The translations under genes were made by a program, and so were the position numbers. A model generated the notes under the pieces. That model was not told the origin of the DNA and did no database searches. It saw only the letters and a list, made by a program, of their open reading frames with translations. Of a stretch of 64,000 bases of DNA, positions 47,792 to 59,300 are shown piece by piece (position 1 is the first letter of the stretch; each line of letters begins with the position of its first letter). Origin of the DNA: Haliea salexigens DSM 19537 (GTDB lineage: Bacteria; Pseudomonadota; Gammaproteobacteria; Pseudomonadales; Halieaceae); contig NZ_AUHJ01000012.1 in the NCBI RefSeq assembly GCF_000423125.1, positions 81,688 through 145,687 on the forward strand. Direction: 5' to 3'.

Positions 47792-48840
47792 CTGCCCGCA
47801 GCCTCGCTGCCTATCTGCCAGGCTACCGATTCGCCGGCGCGCAGCGGGGTCAGGTGGGTGTCGGCGAGCGGCAGTTTCGTCGGCACTGCCCAACTCGTTT
47901 TACGCAGGGTAATGCGGTCGCGGTTGCGCGGCAGGCGGTAGAAGTCGGCGCCGAAATGGCTGGCAAACGCTTCCAGTCGGTCCAGCGCGCCGGCGGCTTC
48001 GAAGGCTTCGGCATACAGTTCCAGCGCTGCGTGTGCGGTGTAGCAACCGGCACAGCCGCAGGCAGTTTCCTTGCGCCCGGTAGCGTGAGGTGCGGAATCG
48101 GTACCGAGGAAGAAGCGCGGGCTGCCGGAGGTTGCCGCGCGCAGCAGGGCTGCCTGGTGCGTATTGCGCTTCAGCACCGGCAGGCAGTAGTAGTGCGGGC
48201 GAATGCCGCCCACCAGCATGTCGTTGCGGTTGAGCAGCAGGTGATGGGCGGTGATGGTCGCGGCCACGTTGCCTGGCGCAGTGCTGACGAAGTCGACGGC
48301 GTCGGCGGTGGTAATGTGCTCCAGCACCACCCGCAGCCCGGGAAAGCGCTCCACGATCGGTGCCAGGTGACGGTCAATGAAGACCTTTTCCCGGTCGAAG
48401 ATATCCACCGCGTGGTCGGTGACTTCACCGTGAATAAGCAGCGGCAGATCGACGTCCTGCATGGCCTCCAGCGTAGGGTAGAGCCCCTCGAGTTCCGCCA
48501 CGCCGGCGTCCGAGTTGGTGGTTGCCCCGGCGGGATACAGCTTCACTGCATGTACAAAGTCGCTGTCGGCGGCGCGGCGAATTTCATCGGCGCTCGTGGC
48601 GTCCGTCAGGTACAGGGTCATCAGCGGCTCGAAGCGCCGCTCCAGCCCGTCCATGGCCGCCAGGATGCGCTCGCGGTAGGCCGCCGCGGCCGCCACGGTG
48701 GTCACTGGCGGTGTCAGGTTTGGCATGACAATCGCACGGCCAAAATAACGTGCCATATCGGCACAGGTCTGCGTTAGCGCGGCATCGTCACGCAGGTGAA
48801 CGTGCCAGTCATCGGGGCGAAGGAGGGAGAGTTCAGTCAC
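47788..48840 (-). CDS. pyrC: Dihydroorotase
   Basis: 350 residues, GTG start. It closes carbamoyl-aspartate to dihydroorotate in pyrimidine synthesis. Class II (E. coli-type) with the zinc motif DDWHVHLRD, carboxylated lysine in [26 protein letters not shown] and the catalytic aspartate in GTDSAPH. Operon with rnt. Confidence 0.95.
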   Translation of the reverse strand: MTELSLLRPDDWHVHLRDDAALTQTCADMARYFGRAIVMPNLTPPVTTVAAAAAYRERILAAMDGLERRFEPLMTLYLTDATSADEIRRAADSDFVHAVKLYPAGATTNSDAGVAELEGLYPTLEAMQDVDLPLLIHGEVTDHAVDIFDREKVFIDRHLAPIVERFPGLRVVLEHITTADAVDFVSTAPGNVAATITAHHLLLNRNDMLVGGIRPHYYCLPVLKRNTHQAALLRAATSGSPRFFLGTDSAPHATGRKETACGCAGCYTAHAALELYAEAFEAAGALDRLEAFASHFGADFYRLPRNRDRITLRKTSWAVPTKLPLADTHLTPLRAGESVAWQIGSEAAGS

Positions 48841-48968
48841 AGCAAACCACGGCAGGAAATGTCAGCAAGGATGGTAACGTAAAGGGCCGCCCACGGGAAT
48901 ACGGGCTGGGAATCCCGCCGGTGGGCGCGTAAAATATGGGCTTTGCCGCCTTCCCTATGGAGCAAGTT

Positions 48969-50189
48969 ATGTCAGATGTGAAAAAAGTGGTCCTGGCCTA
49001 TTCAGGCGGTCTCGATACCTCGGTCATCGTGCGCTGGCTACAGGATCATTACGGATGTGAGGTGGTCACTTTCACGGCCGACATCGGCCAGGGTGAAGAG
49101 GTTGCGCCAGCGCGCGCCAAAGCGGAGGCGCTGGGCGTGAAGGAAATCTACATCGATGACCTGCGCGAGGAGTTTGTACGCGACTTCGTGTTCCCCATGT
49201 TCCGTGCCAATACGGTTTACGAAGGTGAGTACCTGCTCGGTACTTCCATTGCCCGCCCGCTGATCGCCAAACGGCTGATCGAGATTGCCAATGAAACCGG
49301 CGCGGATGCCATTTCCCATGGCGCTACCGGCAAGGGTAACGACCAGGTGCGTTTCGAACTCGGCGCCTATGCGTTGAAACCGGGCATCAAGGTCATCGCC
49401 CCCTGGCGGGAATGGGACCTCACGTCGCGTGAGACGCTCATGGCCTATTGCGAAGAGCGCAATATTCCGGTCGATTACAGCAAGAGCAAGAAGAAGTCGC
49501 CCTACTCGATGGATGCCAATCTCCTGCACATCTCCTACGAGGGGGGCATTCTGGAAGACCCTTGGTCCGAAGCGGAAGAAGACATGTGGCGCTGGAGCGT
49601 GAGCCCGGAAGCCGCGCCGGATACCCCTACCTACATCGAGCTGGATTTCGAAGGCGGCGACATCGTCGCGATTGATGGTGAGCGCCTTAGCCCGGCAACG
49701 GTGCTGGAGCGCCTGAATGCCGTCGGCGGCGCGAACGGAATTGGGCGTCTGGATCTGGTGGAAAACCGCTACGTGGGCATGAAGTCCCGCGGCTGCTACG
49801 AAACGCCCGGCGGCACCATCATCCTCAAGGCACACCGTGCGATCGAATCCCTCACGCTGGACCGCGAGGTGGCGCACCTGAAAGACGACCTGATGCCGCG
49901 CTACGCCGAGATGATCTATAACGGTTACTGGTGGTCACCTGAGCGGCGCATGCTGCAGGCGGCAATCGACCAGACCCAGGCCGTGGTGAATGGCAAGGTG
50001 CGTCTGAAGCTCTACAAAGGCAATGTGATTCTCGCCGGGCGCCAGTCCGCCGACAGCCTGTTCGACGCCAGTATCGCAACCTTTGAAGACGATGCAGGCG
50101 CCTACGACCAGAAGGATGCGGAAGGCTTTATCAAGCTGAATGCTCTGCGTATGCGCATTGCCGCGAACAAGGGGCGCAACCCTGCATGA
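48969..50189 (+). CDS. argG: Argininosuccinate synthase
   Basis: 406 residues from the ATG at 48969 with GGAG 6 nt before it. ATP-dependent ligation of citrulline and aspartate in arginine synthesis. PP-loop [11 protein letters not shown], then [16 protein letters not shown] and [17 protein letters not shown]. Diverges from pyrC, a shared-nucleotide-precursor neighbourhood (carbamoyl phosphate feeds both pathways). Confidence 0.97.
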   Translation: MSDVKKVVLAYSGGLDTSVIVRWLQDHYGCEVVTFTADIGQGEEVAPARAKAEALGVKEIYIDDLREEFVRDFVFPMFRANTVYEGEYLLGTSIARPLIAKRLIEIANETGADAISHGATGKGNDQVRFELGAYALKPGIKVIAPWREWDLTSRETLMAYCEERNIPVDYSKSKKKSPYSMDANLLHISYEGGILEDPWSEAEEDMWRWSVSPEAAPDTPTYIELDFEGGDIVAIDGERLSPATVLERLNAVGGANGIGRLDLVENRYVGMKSRGCYETPGGTIILKAHRAIESLTLDREVAHLKDDLMPRYAEMIYNGYWWSPERRMLQAAIDQTQAVVNGKVRLKLYKGNVILAGRQSADSLFDASIATFEDDAGAYDQKDAEGFIKLNALRMRIAANKGRNPA

Positions 50190-50196
50190 GCAAGCA

Positions 50197-50224
50197 GCCG
50201 GGGCCGCTTCGGCGCCACCCCGGC
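50197..50224 (+). terminator. Possible terminator hairpin after argG
   Basis: GCCGGGG (50197-50203) pairs with CCCCGGC (50218-50224) around a CCGC-TTCG-GCG inner stem, a few bases after the argG stop. There is no T-run, so it may stabilise the 3' end rather than terminate. Confidence 0.45.
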
Positions 50225-50389
50225 AACCTGCCCGCCTTGAAAACCTTGCCTTGTAGGGGCGCCGCACTCGTCGGCTTATCCACCGCTGGTTGGTGCTCGC
50301 GCTGGTGACACTGGCCCTGAACGCTGCGCCGGGTTATAAAGCTAAGGTGCGCGCGCCTCTGCGGGCGCTTTAGTCTGGCGGATGTCGGT

Positions 50390-52015
50390 ATGCGTTGGTT
50401 GCTACTTTTGTTTATCGGTCTATTCCCTCTGGCAACGGTGCTGGCGGATGCCGGTGGCCAGTCGCTGGATCCTTTCCTCCACGCAACGGTACAGGACGAT
50501 GGCGTCATGGCCGCCTCCGTGGTGCTGGATGGTGAGACCCTGTTCCGCGTGCGTGGCATCTCCGCAGCGCCGGCGGCGAAGCGGGCGGAGAGAATTCGCC
50601 AGGCTATTGTCCGTCTGGCTAAACAACCCGCGCTCGATGCACACGCGGGTGAGGTGATTGCGGCTGCAGATCGCTCAGAGATACGCATTGCCGGCCAGAG
50701 CATTGCCACCCTGTTTCCGGCCGATGCGGCCCTTGAGCAGATACCCCTGGAGGTACTGGTAGAAGCCAGTATGGAGCGTATCGCCAACGCGGTGGACCGC
50801 TATCGCGAGGAGCGTAGTCACAGGCGACTGCTTACCAGCACGGGGCTGTTATTGGGCATCAGCGGTTTAGCCGGGTTGCTCCTCTACGCCGTCAGCGTGC
50901 TTTTCGGGTGGTTCAATCGGCTTATTGAAAAGGCCGGCGAGCGGCATATCCGGGAAATCGAGCGCGCCTCCCATCGTATTATTGATGCGGCGCAACTCTG
51001 GAGCTGGTTGGGGGCCGTGGTGCGAGGTACGCGCACCATTGCGTTGGTGGCGATTGTGCTCGCCTGGCTCAACGCGGCGCTGGGGCTCTACCCCTGGACC
51101 CGGCCTTTCGCCAGCAATGTGTTCCACCTGATTCTCAGCCCGTTGCAGAGGATGGGTACGGGGGCACTGGAGTCCCTGCCTGACCTCATATTTCTGGCGT
51201 TGCTCATTCTGGTGGTGCGCGCCCTGTTGCGTGCCACCAAGGTGTTCTTCCAGCGCGTCGACCGCGGTCGCATTCGTCTCAACAACTTTGACCGCGACTG
51301 GGCCATGCCCACCTACCGCATCGTGCGCATTCTGATCATCGCCTTCGCCCTGGTGGTGGCGTATCCCTATATCCCGGGTTCGGATTCGGAGGCCTTCAAG
51401 GGCGTGAGCATTTTCCTCGGCGTGGTGTTTTCCATCGGTTCGTCTTCTTTCATTGCCAACATGATCGCCGGCTACAGCCTCACCTACCGCGGCGCGTTTC
51501 GCGAAGGTGACCGCGTGCGTATTGGTGATCACATGGGCGAGGTAGTCAACGTGCGTGCCCTGAGTACACAGTTGCGCTCGCCCAAGAATGAGGACGTCAA
51601 CATTCCCAATTCGGAAGTGCTCGGTTCCACCGTGGTCAACTACAGCAGCTTTGCCCGCGAGCAGGGGGTCATCCTGCACACCGACGTGGGGATTGGCTAC
51701 GACACACCCTGGCGTCAGGTGGAGGCACTGTTGCTGATGGCGGCGGAGCGCACGGGGGGGCTGGAGGCTGAGCCCCGGCCATTTGTGCTGCAAACCCTGA
51801 TGGGTGATTTCACGGTAATCTATCAGCTCAACGCGCACTGTCGCGATGTTACGCGCATGCTGCAAACCTACAGCGAGTTGCACGGACACATTCAGGACGT
51901 GTTCAACGAGCATGGCGTGCAGATCATGTCGCCACATTACGAGCACGACCCGGAGGTGCCGAAGGTGGTGCCACCGGAGGGCTGGTATCCGGCGCCGGCG
52001 AAGGCGCCGCAGTGA
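50390..52015 (+). CDS. MscS-family mechanosensitive channel
   Basis: 541 residues. Signal peptide (LLLLFIGLFPLATVLA), a periplasmic domain to about 140, then membrane segments near 145-165, 205-225, 255-275 and 315-335, and the pore helix with SSSFIANMIAGYSLTYRGAFREGDRVRIG. The beta domain (VNIPNSEVLGSTVVNYS) and C-terminal alpha/beta domain follow. It would release solutes on hypo-osmotic shock. It ends adjacent to the convergent P450 gene. Confidence 0.9.
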   Translation: MRWLLLLFIGLFPLATVLADAGGQSLDPFLHATVQDDGVMAASVVLDGETLFRVRGISAAPAAKRAERIRQAIVRLAKQPALDAHAGEVIAAADRSEIRIAGQSIATLFPADAALEQIPLEVLVEASMERIANAVDRYREERSHRRLLTSTGLLLGISGLAGLLLYAVSVLFGWFNRLIEKAGERHIREIERASHRIIDAAQLWSWLGAVVRGTRTIALVAIVLAWLNAALGLYPWTRPFASNVFHLILSPLQRMGTGALESLPDLIFLALLILVVRALLRATKVFFQRVDRGRIRLNNFDRDWAMPTYRIVRILIIAFALVVAYPYIPGSDSEAFKGVSIFLGVVFSIGSSSFIANMIAGYSLTYRGAFREGDRVRIGDHMGEVVNVRALSTQLRSPKNEDVNIPNSEVLGSTVVNYSSFAREQGVILHTDVGIGYDTPWRQVEALLLMAAERTGGLEAEPRPFVLQTLMGDFTVIYQLNAHCRDVTRMLQTYSELHGHIQDVFNEHGVQIMSPHYEHDPEVPKVVPPEGWYPAPAKAPQ

Positions 52016-53278
52016 TTATCCCAGGGTGTAACGCACCGGCATGGATTTGAGGCCGCCAACGAAGATGGCCTTGATCCACTCCGGGTCGCCGTTGAACTGC
52101 ATATCCTTCAAGCGCGGCAGCAGTTCGCGGAAAAAGCACCCCACCTCCAGTGCTGCGAGGTGCTGCCCCAGGCACATGTGCGAGCCATAACCAAAGGCCA
52201 GTTGCTGCTTCGGGTCGCGCAACAGGTTGAGCCGGTTCGGGTGGTCGAAGGCTTCCGGGTCGCGGTTGGCGGCCGGATACCAGAGCGCAATGTTGTCACC
52301 TGCCTGAATCTGCTTGCCGTGTAATTCCAGCGACTCGGTTGCCGTGCGCACCATGTGTCGCACGGGAGATACCCAGCGAATCACTTCCTTTGCAGCGCCC
52401 ACATCGAGGTCCGGGCGTTCACGCCACAGGGCCAACTGGTCGGGATGTTCCAGCAGCGCCTTCATGCCGCCACCAATGGCTGCGGATGTGGTGTCGTGAC
52501 CCGCGCTGGCGGTAATGATGAAGTAGCTGGCCTGGTCGAGCACATTCATTGGCTCGCCATCCACCTCGGCATTGGCCAGTACCGTGGCCAGGTCGTCCTG
52601 CGGGTTCTTCTTGCGGTCTTCAATCACTTCACTGAAATAGGCGCCAAAATCGTTCAGCACCTCGAGCCCGGCGGTTTCGCTGTCGGCGCGTTGCAGCGCC
52701 GGGTCCTGGCTGCCGAACATCTCCTGGGTCAGCTTGAGCATGGTGCCTTCGGCTTCCCGCGGCAGGCCGAGGATGGAGAGAATAATGCGCAGCGGGAAGA
52801 GCAGGGCGATGTCGCGCACGAAGTCGCACTCACTGCCCATTTCCTGCATTTTGTCCACAAACTCTTTCGCCAGCGCTTCCACCTCGGCGCGCAATGACTC
52901 GATGCTGCGGGGCAGAAACCATTCCCGGGTCACCTTGCGCAGTTTCAGGTGCTTGGGCCGGTCCATGTGAATCAGCGTCTCCAGCCCGTTGCGGGTGCCG
53001 AAGCGTTCCAGCAGTGCTTCCTCGAATGCCGTGGGAATGAGCACGGTGCGTGGCGCGCTGAGGAAGCGGTCGTTCTCGCTGCCAATGCGCTTGATATCGT
53101 CATAGCGCGATAGCGACCAGAAGGGACGGTAGTCCGGGTGCTCGACGAGGGCTACCGGGTCGTTGGCACGCAGGTAGTCGAAGAGCGCGTACATGCTGCG
53201 CTCGTCACCCATAATGTGGGCGTTGAGCACGTCGGCGGGTTTGAAGGGGGGCATTTGCTGCTGGCTGGCACCGGTCAC
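52016..53278 (-). CDS. Cytochrome P450
   Basis: 420 residues, GTG start with AGGAG 6 nt upstream. I-helix oxygen motif ASAGHDTTSA, K-helix ExxR (KEVIRWVSP), and the heme loop FGYGSHMCLGQHLA with the axial cysteine. Soluble bacterial class; resembles steroid/terpene- or fatty-acid-oxidising CYPs of marine bacteria. No ferredoxin gene is adjacent, so its redox partner is elsewhere. Confidence 0.92.
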   Translation of the reverse strand: MTGASQQQMPPFKPADVLNAHIMGDERSMYALFDYLRANDPVALVEHPDYRPFWSLSRYDDIKRIGSENDRFLSAPRTVLIPTAFEEALLERFGTRNGLETLIHMDRPKHLKLRKVTREWFLPRSIESLRAEVEALAKEFVDKMQEMGSECDFVRDIALLFPLRIILSILGLPREAEGTMLKLTQEMFGSQDPALQRADSETAGLEVLNDFGAYFSEVIEDRKKNPQDDLATVLANAEVDGEPMNVLDQASYFIITASAGHDTTSAAIGGGMKALLEHPDQLALWRERPDLDVGAAKEVIRWVSPVRHMVRTATESLELHGKQIQAGDNIALWYPAANRDPEAFDHPNRLNLLRDPKQQLAFGYGSHMCLGQHLAALEVGCFFRELLPRLKDMQFNGDPEWIKAIFVGGLKSMPVRYTLG

Positions 53279-53293
53279 GGCAGGCTCCTGTTG

Positions 53294-54604
53294 TTAGCGC
53301 AATTGGTTTTTGTAGACATTGCCGCCTTTCATCACAAAGCCCACGTCCAGCAGGCTCGCGATGTCATCCAGCGGTGAGGTTTCGAGCGCGATGATGTCGG
53401 CGTGCTTGCCTGGCTCCAGTGTGCCCAGCGTGCCGGACATGTCGATGAGGTCGGCGGCGCTGACTGTAGCGCTGACCAGGATTTCCATCGGCGTCATGCC
53501 AGCCTCCTGCATGAGCACGGCTTCCTGAGCGTTGTCGCCGTGGCGTGATACGCCCGTATCTGTGCCGAAGGCAACTTTCACACCGGCCTTGTGGGCCTTC
53601 GCAAAGTTGGACTGCATGTCGTTACCGACGCGAATGGCTTTTTCGCGGATGGCCGGGCTCATGAAGTCGGACTCAGTGGCCATGATCTTTACAGTGTGGC
53701 CGGCCAGCAACGTGGGCACCAGATAGGCGCCGGTGGACTTGAACAGCTTGATGGACTTCGGGCCCACATAGGTGCCGTGCTCAATGCTCGCCACACCGGC
53801 CTCCAGCGCGGCGATGATGCCATCCTCCTGGTGGGCGTGGCTGATGACCTTGCGCCCCATGCGCTGGGCCGCCTGCACAACCTCGCGCAGCTCGTCCATT
53901 TCCATCTGTTGACCGGTCCCGGTGGCGCGGTCCGTGAGCACGCCGCCGGTAGATGTGATCTTGATCAGGTCGGCGCCGTACTTGATGGCGTTGCGGGTGG
54001 CGCGGCGACAGTCGTAGGGGCCGTCACAGACCGTGGGCCGGGTGTAGAATTCCATGAGTTCCGGCTTCATGCCGCTGACATCGTTGTGCCCTCCGGTGAC
54101 ACCCACACCGCCGGCGGCAATGATGCGCGGCCCGTCAATCCAGCCCTGATTGATGGCATCGCGCAGGGCGTACATTTCCTGGGGGCTGGAGCCGGTGTCC
54201 CGCAGTGTGGTGAAGCCCGCCTGCAGCGTGCGTTGGGCGTACATCAGCGAGCGCATCTGCATGAGCTGGCTCGATTCCTTGAGTGTCTGGCGGTCCTCGT
54301 CGGGCCCCAGCTCCCCCTGCAGGTGAACGTGCCTGTCCATCAGCCCGGGCATGACGAAAGCCTGCTTCAGGTCGACCACACTGGCGGTGGCATCAATGCT
54401 GCCCGGTTCGCGGTAGCCGGCGAGCACTTCGCTCACCTTGCCATCGCGAATCACCACAGTCTGCTCCTGCAGGGGTTTTTCTCCCGGCACGGCGAGCAGG
54501 GTGCCCGCATGTATGACGGTGGTGGCGGCGTGGGCCGCAGCGGCGCCACCGAGTACCGCAGACAGTGTGAGCATTCGAGTAAGATTCTGCAGCAGGCAGC
54601 GCAT
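53294..54604 (-). CDS. Exported amidohydrolase (prolidase/imidazolonepropionase-like)
   Basis: 436 residues from the ATG at 54604. Signal peptide to about residue 27 (LGGAAAAHA). Metal-dependent hydrolase: DRHVHLQGE first metal pair, LIKITSTGGV with the carboxylated lysine, SHAHQEDG, IEHGTYV and GTDTGVSRHG. Members of this Sgx9260-type group are Xaa-Pro or Xaa-Arg/Lys dipeptidases. Follows no gene closely; P450 is 15 bp downstream on the same strand. Confidence 0.88.
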   Translation of the reverse strand: MRCLLQNLTRMLTLSAVLGGAAAAHAATTVIHAGTLLAVPGEKPLQEQTVVIRDGKVSEVLAGYREPGSIDATASVVDLKQAFVMPGLMDRHVHLQGELGPDEDRQTLKESSQLMQMRSLMYAQRTLQAGFTTLRDTGSSPQEMYALRDAINQGWIDGPRIIAAGGVGVTGGHNDVSGMKPELMEFYTRPTVCDGPYDCRRATRNAIKYGADLIKITSTGGVLTDRATGTGQQMEMDELREVVQAAQRMGRKVISHAHQEDGIIAALEAGVASIEHGTYVGPKSIKLFKSTGAYLVPTLLAGHTVKIMATESDFMSPAIREKAIRVGNDMQSNFAKAHKAGVKVAFGTDTGVSRHGDNAQEAVLMQEAGMTPMEILVSATVSAADLIDMSGTLGTLEPGKHADIIALETSPLDDIASLLDVGFVMKGGNVYKNQLR

Positions 54605-54879
54605 GCGGTTTCTCCTGTGGGGGCATTGATTTTTCAACGTGGCGCAGTATGCCAAAACCCGACGGCTTCGAAAGGGTCATTTTTGGCCACAGTACGCTTT
54701 GTCGGCCAAATGCGCCGTTCACACTGCCCTGCATGACAGCAACGGGCGCGCTTGCCACAATGCCAAGGGAAAAGCAGCCAGTGATTGAGGTGGCAGGCAA
54801 TGGCAGCAGCACACCGGCGGATGGCCGCGCCGTACAGTCAAAAGGTCAGCGTGGTGCGGCGGAACGGTGTGTGGGGCCC

Positions 54880-55668
54880 ATGCTGACTCGCCTGTTCATT
54901 TCGCACGGCGGTGGTCCGCTGCCTTTGCTGGGTGACCCCGGTCATGCTGAACTGGTGGCGGCGCTGCAGCGCATAGCCACGGAATTGCCGCGTCCCCGCG
55001 CCATTATTGTGGCCAGCGCACATTGGGAGGCAGCCCAGCCCACGGTCACCACTGGCGCTGCGCCCGAACTGTTCTACGACTATTACGGTTTTCCCCCGGA
55101 GTCCTACGCCATTGCCTATCCGGCACCGGGACACCCGGAGCTGGCAGCGGACGTGTTGGCGGCGCTGGAGGGGGCCGGGCTTGAGGCCGCGGGCGACGCC
55201 GGGCGCGGTTTCGACCACGGCCTGTTCGTACCGCTGAAAATTCTCTACCCGGAAGCCGACATCCCCTGCATCCAGCTCTCCCTGCTGGCATCAATGGACC
55301 CCGGGGCACACTTGCGCATGGGGCGTGCACTGGCGGCATTGGATGGCGAGGGCGTGTTGCTGATTGGTTCCGGTTCCTCGTTTCACAACGTGCAGGCGTT
55401 TTTTGGTCAGCGCGAGCCTGCGTTGTACACGCGTAACCGTGCGTTTGAAGACTGGCTGGTCGACACGCTCGCCGAAGCCCCGCTGGACGACGCGGAACGC
55501 GAGGCCCGACTGCTGCACTGGGCGCAGGCGCCCCATGCGCGTTTCTGCCACCCTCGGGAAGAGCACCTGTTGCCGTTGCTGGTGTGCGCAGGCGTTGCGC
55601 CGGGCCCGGCCACACGGGTGTGGCGGTTCGGCAGCATGGGTATGCAGGGCAGCTGTTTTGCGTGGTAG
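54880..55668 (+). CDS. LigB-type extradiol dioxygenase (DODA/YgiD-like)
   Basis: 262 residues from the ATG at 54880 (MLTRLFISHGGGPLPLLGD); the open frame reaches 54649 but homology starts here. Class III extradiol family: SHGGGP and IIVASAHWE hold the iron ligands, with RGFDHGLFVPL and GSGSSFHN. E. coli YgiD opens DOPA; the substrate here is unknown. It begins a two-gene unit with DUF924. Confidence 0.86.
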   Translation: MLTRLFISHGGGPLPLLGDPGHAELVAALQRIATELPRPRAIIVASAHWEAAQPTVTTGAAPELFYDYYGFPPESYAIAYPAPGHPELAADVLAALEGAGLEAAGDAGRGFDHGLFVPLKILYPEADIPCIQLSLLASMDPGAHLRMGRALAALDGEGVLLIGSGSSFHNVQAFFGQREPALYTRNRAFEDWLVDTLAEAPLDDAEREARLLHWAQAPHARFCHPREEHLLPLLVCAGVAPGPATRVWRFGSMGMQGSCFAW

Positions 55669-55705
55669 GGTGGCGGAGTAACACGGGCAACGCGGGGAAG
55701 TGGAA

Positions 55706-56248
55706 ATGGTAGCGCCGGAAGACATTTTCACGTTCTGGTTCGACGACTTGGAGCCGGCCCAGTGGTGGGCCGTGGACGCAGCTCTGGATGCCCGGCTACG
55801 CGAGCGATTCCTCCCCACACTGGAACAGGCTGCGCGGTGCGAGCTGGCACCCTGGCGCAGCAATGAGCGCGGACGCCTGGCGGAGGTGATTGTGCTGGAC
55901 CAGTTTTCCCGCAATATCTTTCGTGACACGCCGGGGGCCTTCGCGCAGGATCCGCTGGCCCTTGGCCTGGCACAGGAAGCGGTGGCTGGCGGTGCGCTGC
56001 AAACGCTGGAGCCTTCCCAGCGCAGCTTCCTGCTGATGCCGTATATGCACAGCGAGTCGCGCGTGGTCCACCAGGCCGCAGAACCCTTGTTCAAGGAGTG
56101 GGCACCGGCCAACAATCACCGCTTTGAGCTGCGACACAAGGAAATCATCGACCGCTTTGGCCGCTATCCCCACCGCAACGCGATTCTCGGTCGCGAATCG
56201 ACGGCTGAGGAACGCGAGTTTCTCACGCAGCCCGGTTCCAGCTTCTAG
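55706..56248 (+). CDS. DUF924 family protein
   Basis: 180 residues from the ATG at 55706 (GGGGAAG 5 nt before); a GTG two codons earlier is possible. The family signature is plain: IFTFWFDD, LDQFSRNIFRDTPGAFA, LMPYMHSES, FGRYPHRNAILGRESTAEE. A TPR-like all-helical fold is predicted; the function is not known. Confidence 0.88.
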   Translation: MVAPEDIFTFWFDDLEPAQWWAVDAALDARLRERFLPTLEQAARCELAPWRSNERGRLAEVIVLDQFSRNIFRDTPGAFAQDPLALGLAQEAVAGGALQTLEPSQRSFLLMPYMHSESRVVHQAAEPLFKEWAPANNHRFELRHKEIIDRFGRYPHRNAILGRESTAEEREFLTQPGSSF

Positions 56249-56310
56249 CGCGCCCGGCAGCTAACCCGCGACAGGGCGCAGGCAGCTGCGGCAACGCGGC
56301 GGGTGACGGA

Positions 56311-59300
56311 TCAATGAAAGTCCCGCGATTGCACGGGCAGTGATGCCAGCGCACTGCTGTGGTCTTCCAGCGCACCGGCAATGATGTGGGTAACGCCGTC
56401 CTTGTGCTCCAGTGTGCCCTTCACCACCAGCAACCGGCCGTTCATCAGTGCCGCTCGAAAGTGCTCCTGGGTGCGCGGCCATACCACCACATTGCTGTTG
56501 CCGGTTTCATCTTCCAGGGTCAGGAACAGCACCCCAGAGGCGGTGCCCGGGCGTTGGCGGCAGGTGACTACACCGGCTATGCGCACAAAGCCCCGATGGC
56601 TGATGTGGCCGAGGTCCGCATAGCGGCTGCAGCGGTTAAAGGGCGGCAGGTGTCGCAGCAGTGCCAGTGGGTGGGCGCGCAGGGTCAGGCCGGTGGCGCG
56701 GTAATCCGCCAGCACCTCTTCCGCCACCCCCGGCGCCGGCAGCTGCACACCGTCATTGAAATGGCTGCCCGGTTGCCGCTGCTCATCCTGTAACAGCGGG
56801 CGCGGCTGTTCCAGTGCCATGATCTGCCACTGCGACTGGTGGCGGTTGCCACTGAGCGAGGCCAGCGCGTCGGCATCCGCCAGTGCCTCCATGTCACGGC
56901 GCTCCAGCCCGGCGCGCTGCCGCAGCTGGCTGACCTGCTGAAAAGGCGCCTGCCGGCGCGCTTCCATCACGCGCTGCGCCCCCTCACGGCTCAGGCCTTT
57001 CACCAGCCGCAGGCCCAGGCGCACCGGTGGCTGGCTGCTGCCGTCGCTGTCCAGCAGGCGGTGGTCCCAGTTGCTGTGATTCACATCGGCCGGCATCACC
57101 GTCACTCCGTGGCGGCGCGCGTCCTGCACCAGCTGGGAAGGGGAATAGAACCCCATTGGCTGGCTGTTCAGCAGGCCCACATAGAATGCCGCGGGGTGGT
57201 GGCATTTGAGCCAGGCTGATACCCAGGCCAGCAGGGCGAAGCTGGCGGAATGGGATTCCGGAAAGCCGTAGCCGCCAAAGCCCTTGATCTGCTCAAACAG
57301 ACGGTGCGCGAAATCCTTCTCGTAGCCGCGCTCAATCATGCCCTGCACCAGTTTGCCTTCAAAGGTGAGTAACTGGCTGTTCTTGCCCCAGTTGGTGATA
57401 GCACGGCGCAGCTGGTCGGCTTCGCCGCCGGAGAAGCCGGCCGCCACCATCGCCAGCCGAATCACCTGTTCCTGGAAGATGGGTACCCCCAGTGTGCGGT
57501 CCAGCACAGAGCGAATGGCCTCGCTGGGGTAAGTGACCGCTTCCAAACCTTGCCGCCTGCGCAGGTAAGGGTGAACCATGTCGCCCTGAATTGGCCCGGG
57601 GCGCACGATGGCGATCTGGATGACCAGGTCGTAGAAGCTCGCCGGTTTGAGCCGCGGCAGCATGGTCATCTGGGCGCGGGATTCAATCTGGAACACGCCG
57701 ATGGAGTCCGCCTGCTGCAACATACGCCAGGTGGCCGCGTCATCGCGGGGTACATCGGCGAGCCCGCGCAGCTGGGGGTGATCGCGCGCGACCAGCGCCA
57801 GGCTTTTGCGAATCGCCGAAAGCATGCCCAGGGCGAGAATGTCCACTTTCAATAGCCCGAGCGATTCGATGTCTTCCTTGTCCCACTGGATGACCGTGCG
57901 CTCCGCCATGCTGGCGTTCTCCACCGGTACCAGCTGGGAGATGGGCCCCCGGCTGATCACAAAGCCCCCGACGTGTTGTGAAAGGTGGCGCGGAAAGCCG
58001 AGGATCTGCTGCACCAGCGACTGGAACAGCGCCGCCACCTCGCCGTGCCCGGTGACGCCCTGCTCCTGGAAACGCTTGTGCAAGTCGGCACTGCGGTCCC
58101 ACCAGGCGAGGGACTTCGCCAGGTCTTCCACGAATACCGCGTCCAGGCCCAGTGCCTTGCCGACATCGCGCACGGCACTGCGCGCGCGGTAGGTGATGAC
58201 GGTAGCGGCGAGTGCCGCGCGGCGGCGGCCGTACTTGCTGTAGATGTACTGGATCACCTCCTCGCGGCGCTCGTGCTCGAAGTCCACATCAATATCCGGC
58301 GGTTCATCCCGTTCGCGGGAAATGAAGCGCTCAAAGAGCAGCGATACCGCCTCCGGTGACACCTCGGTAATGAACAGGCAGTAACACACCACCGAGTTGG
58401 CCGCCGAACCGCGCCCCTGGCACAGAATGTTTCGCTCGCGGGCAAAACGCACAATGTCGTACACCGTGAGGAAGTAGTATTCGTAGGAGAGTTCATCAAT
58501 GAGCTGCAGTTCATGTTCAATGCTGTGCTGTATGTCGGCGGGCACACCGGCGGGCCAGCGCACGGCACAACCTTCGTCCACCAGCTGGCGCAGATAGCTG
58601 CCTGCGCTCTGCCCGCGCGGCACCACTTCCTCCGGGTATTCATAGCGCAGCTCGTCCAGGCTGAACTGGCAGCGGGCGGCGATATCCAGCGTGGCGGCAA
58701 GCAGGGCAGGCGGATACAGTTGCGCCAGCTGCTGCGAGCGCCGCAGGTGCTGCTGGCTGTTGGCCAGCCGCCGGCGCCCCAGTTGTGCCACGCTGGTGTT
58801 GTGGTGCAGCGCCGTGAATACATCGTGTAGCGGCTTGCGTGACGCCACGTGCATTTGCACCGCGCCACAGGCCACCATGGGCAGGTTCAGTGTTTGTGCC
58901 AGAGTATGCAGGCGCCCATAGCGGGCGACTTCATCGTTGCCCAGCAAGTGGGTTAACCCGAGCCAGATGCGACCCCGGCACAGCCGCGCCAGCTGCTGCC
59001 CGTAACCGAGCTCGGCGGTAGCGGGGTTGATGCTTGCGTCGCCGGAAGGCTCAGCACCTGCAGGCTTCCAGATGATCAGGCAGCGCTTGAGATGGAAAAT
59101 AACATCCCGCAGTGCCACCCGGTACTCACCCTTCGGGCTGCGCCGTCGCGCCAGGCTGATCAGGCCGGACAGCTCGCTATAAGCCGCACGGGAAGGCGCC
59201 AGCGCTACCAACTGCACCCCCTCTACCAGGTTCAGTTCGCTACCGATAATGAGCTGAATGCCGGCCTGCCTGGCGGCGACGTGAGCCTTCACTACACCGG

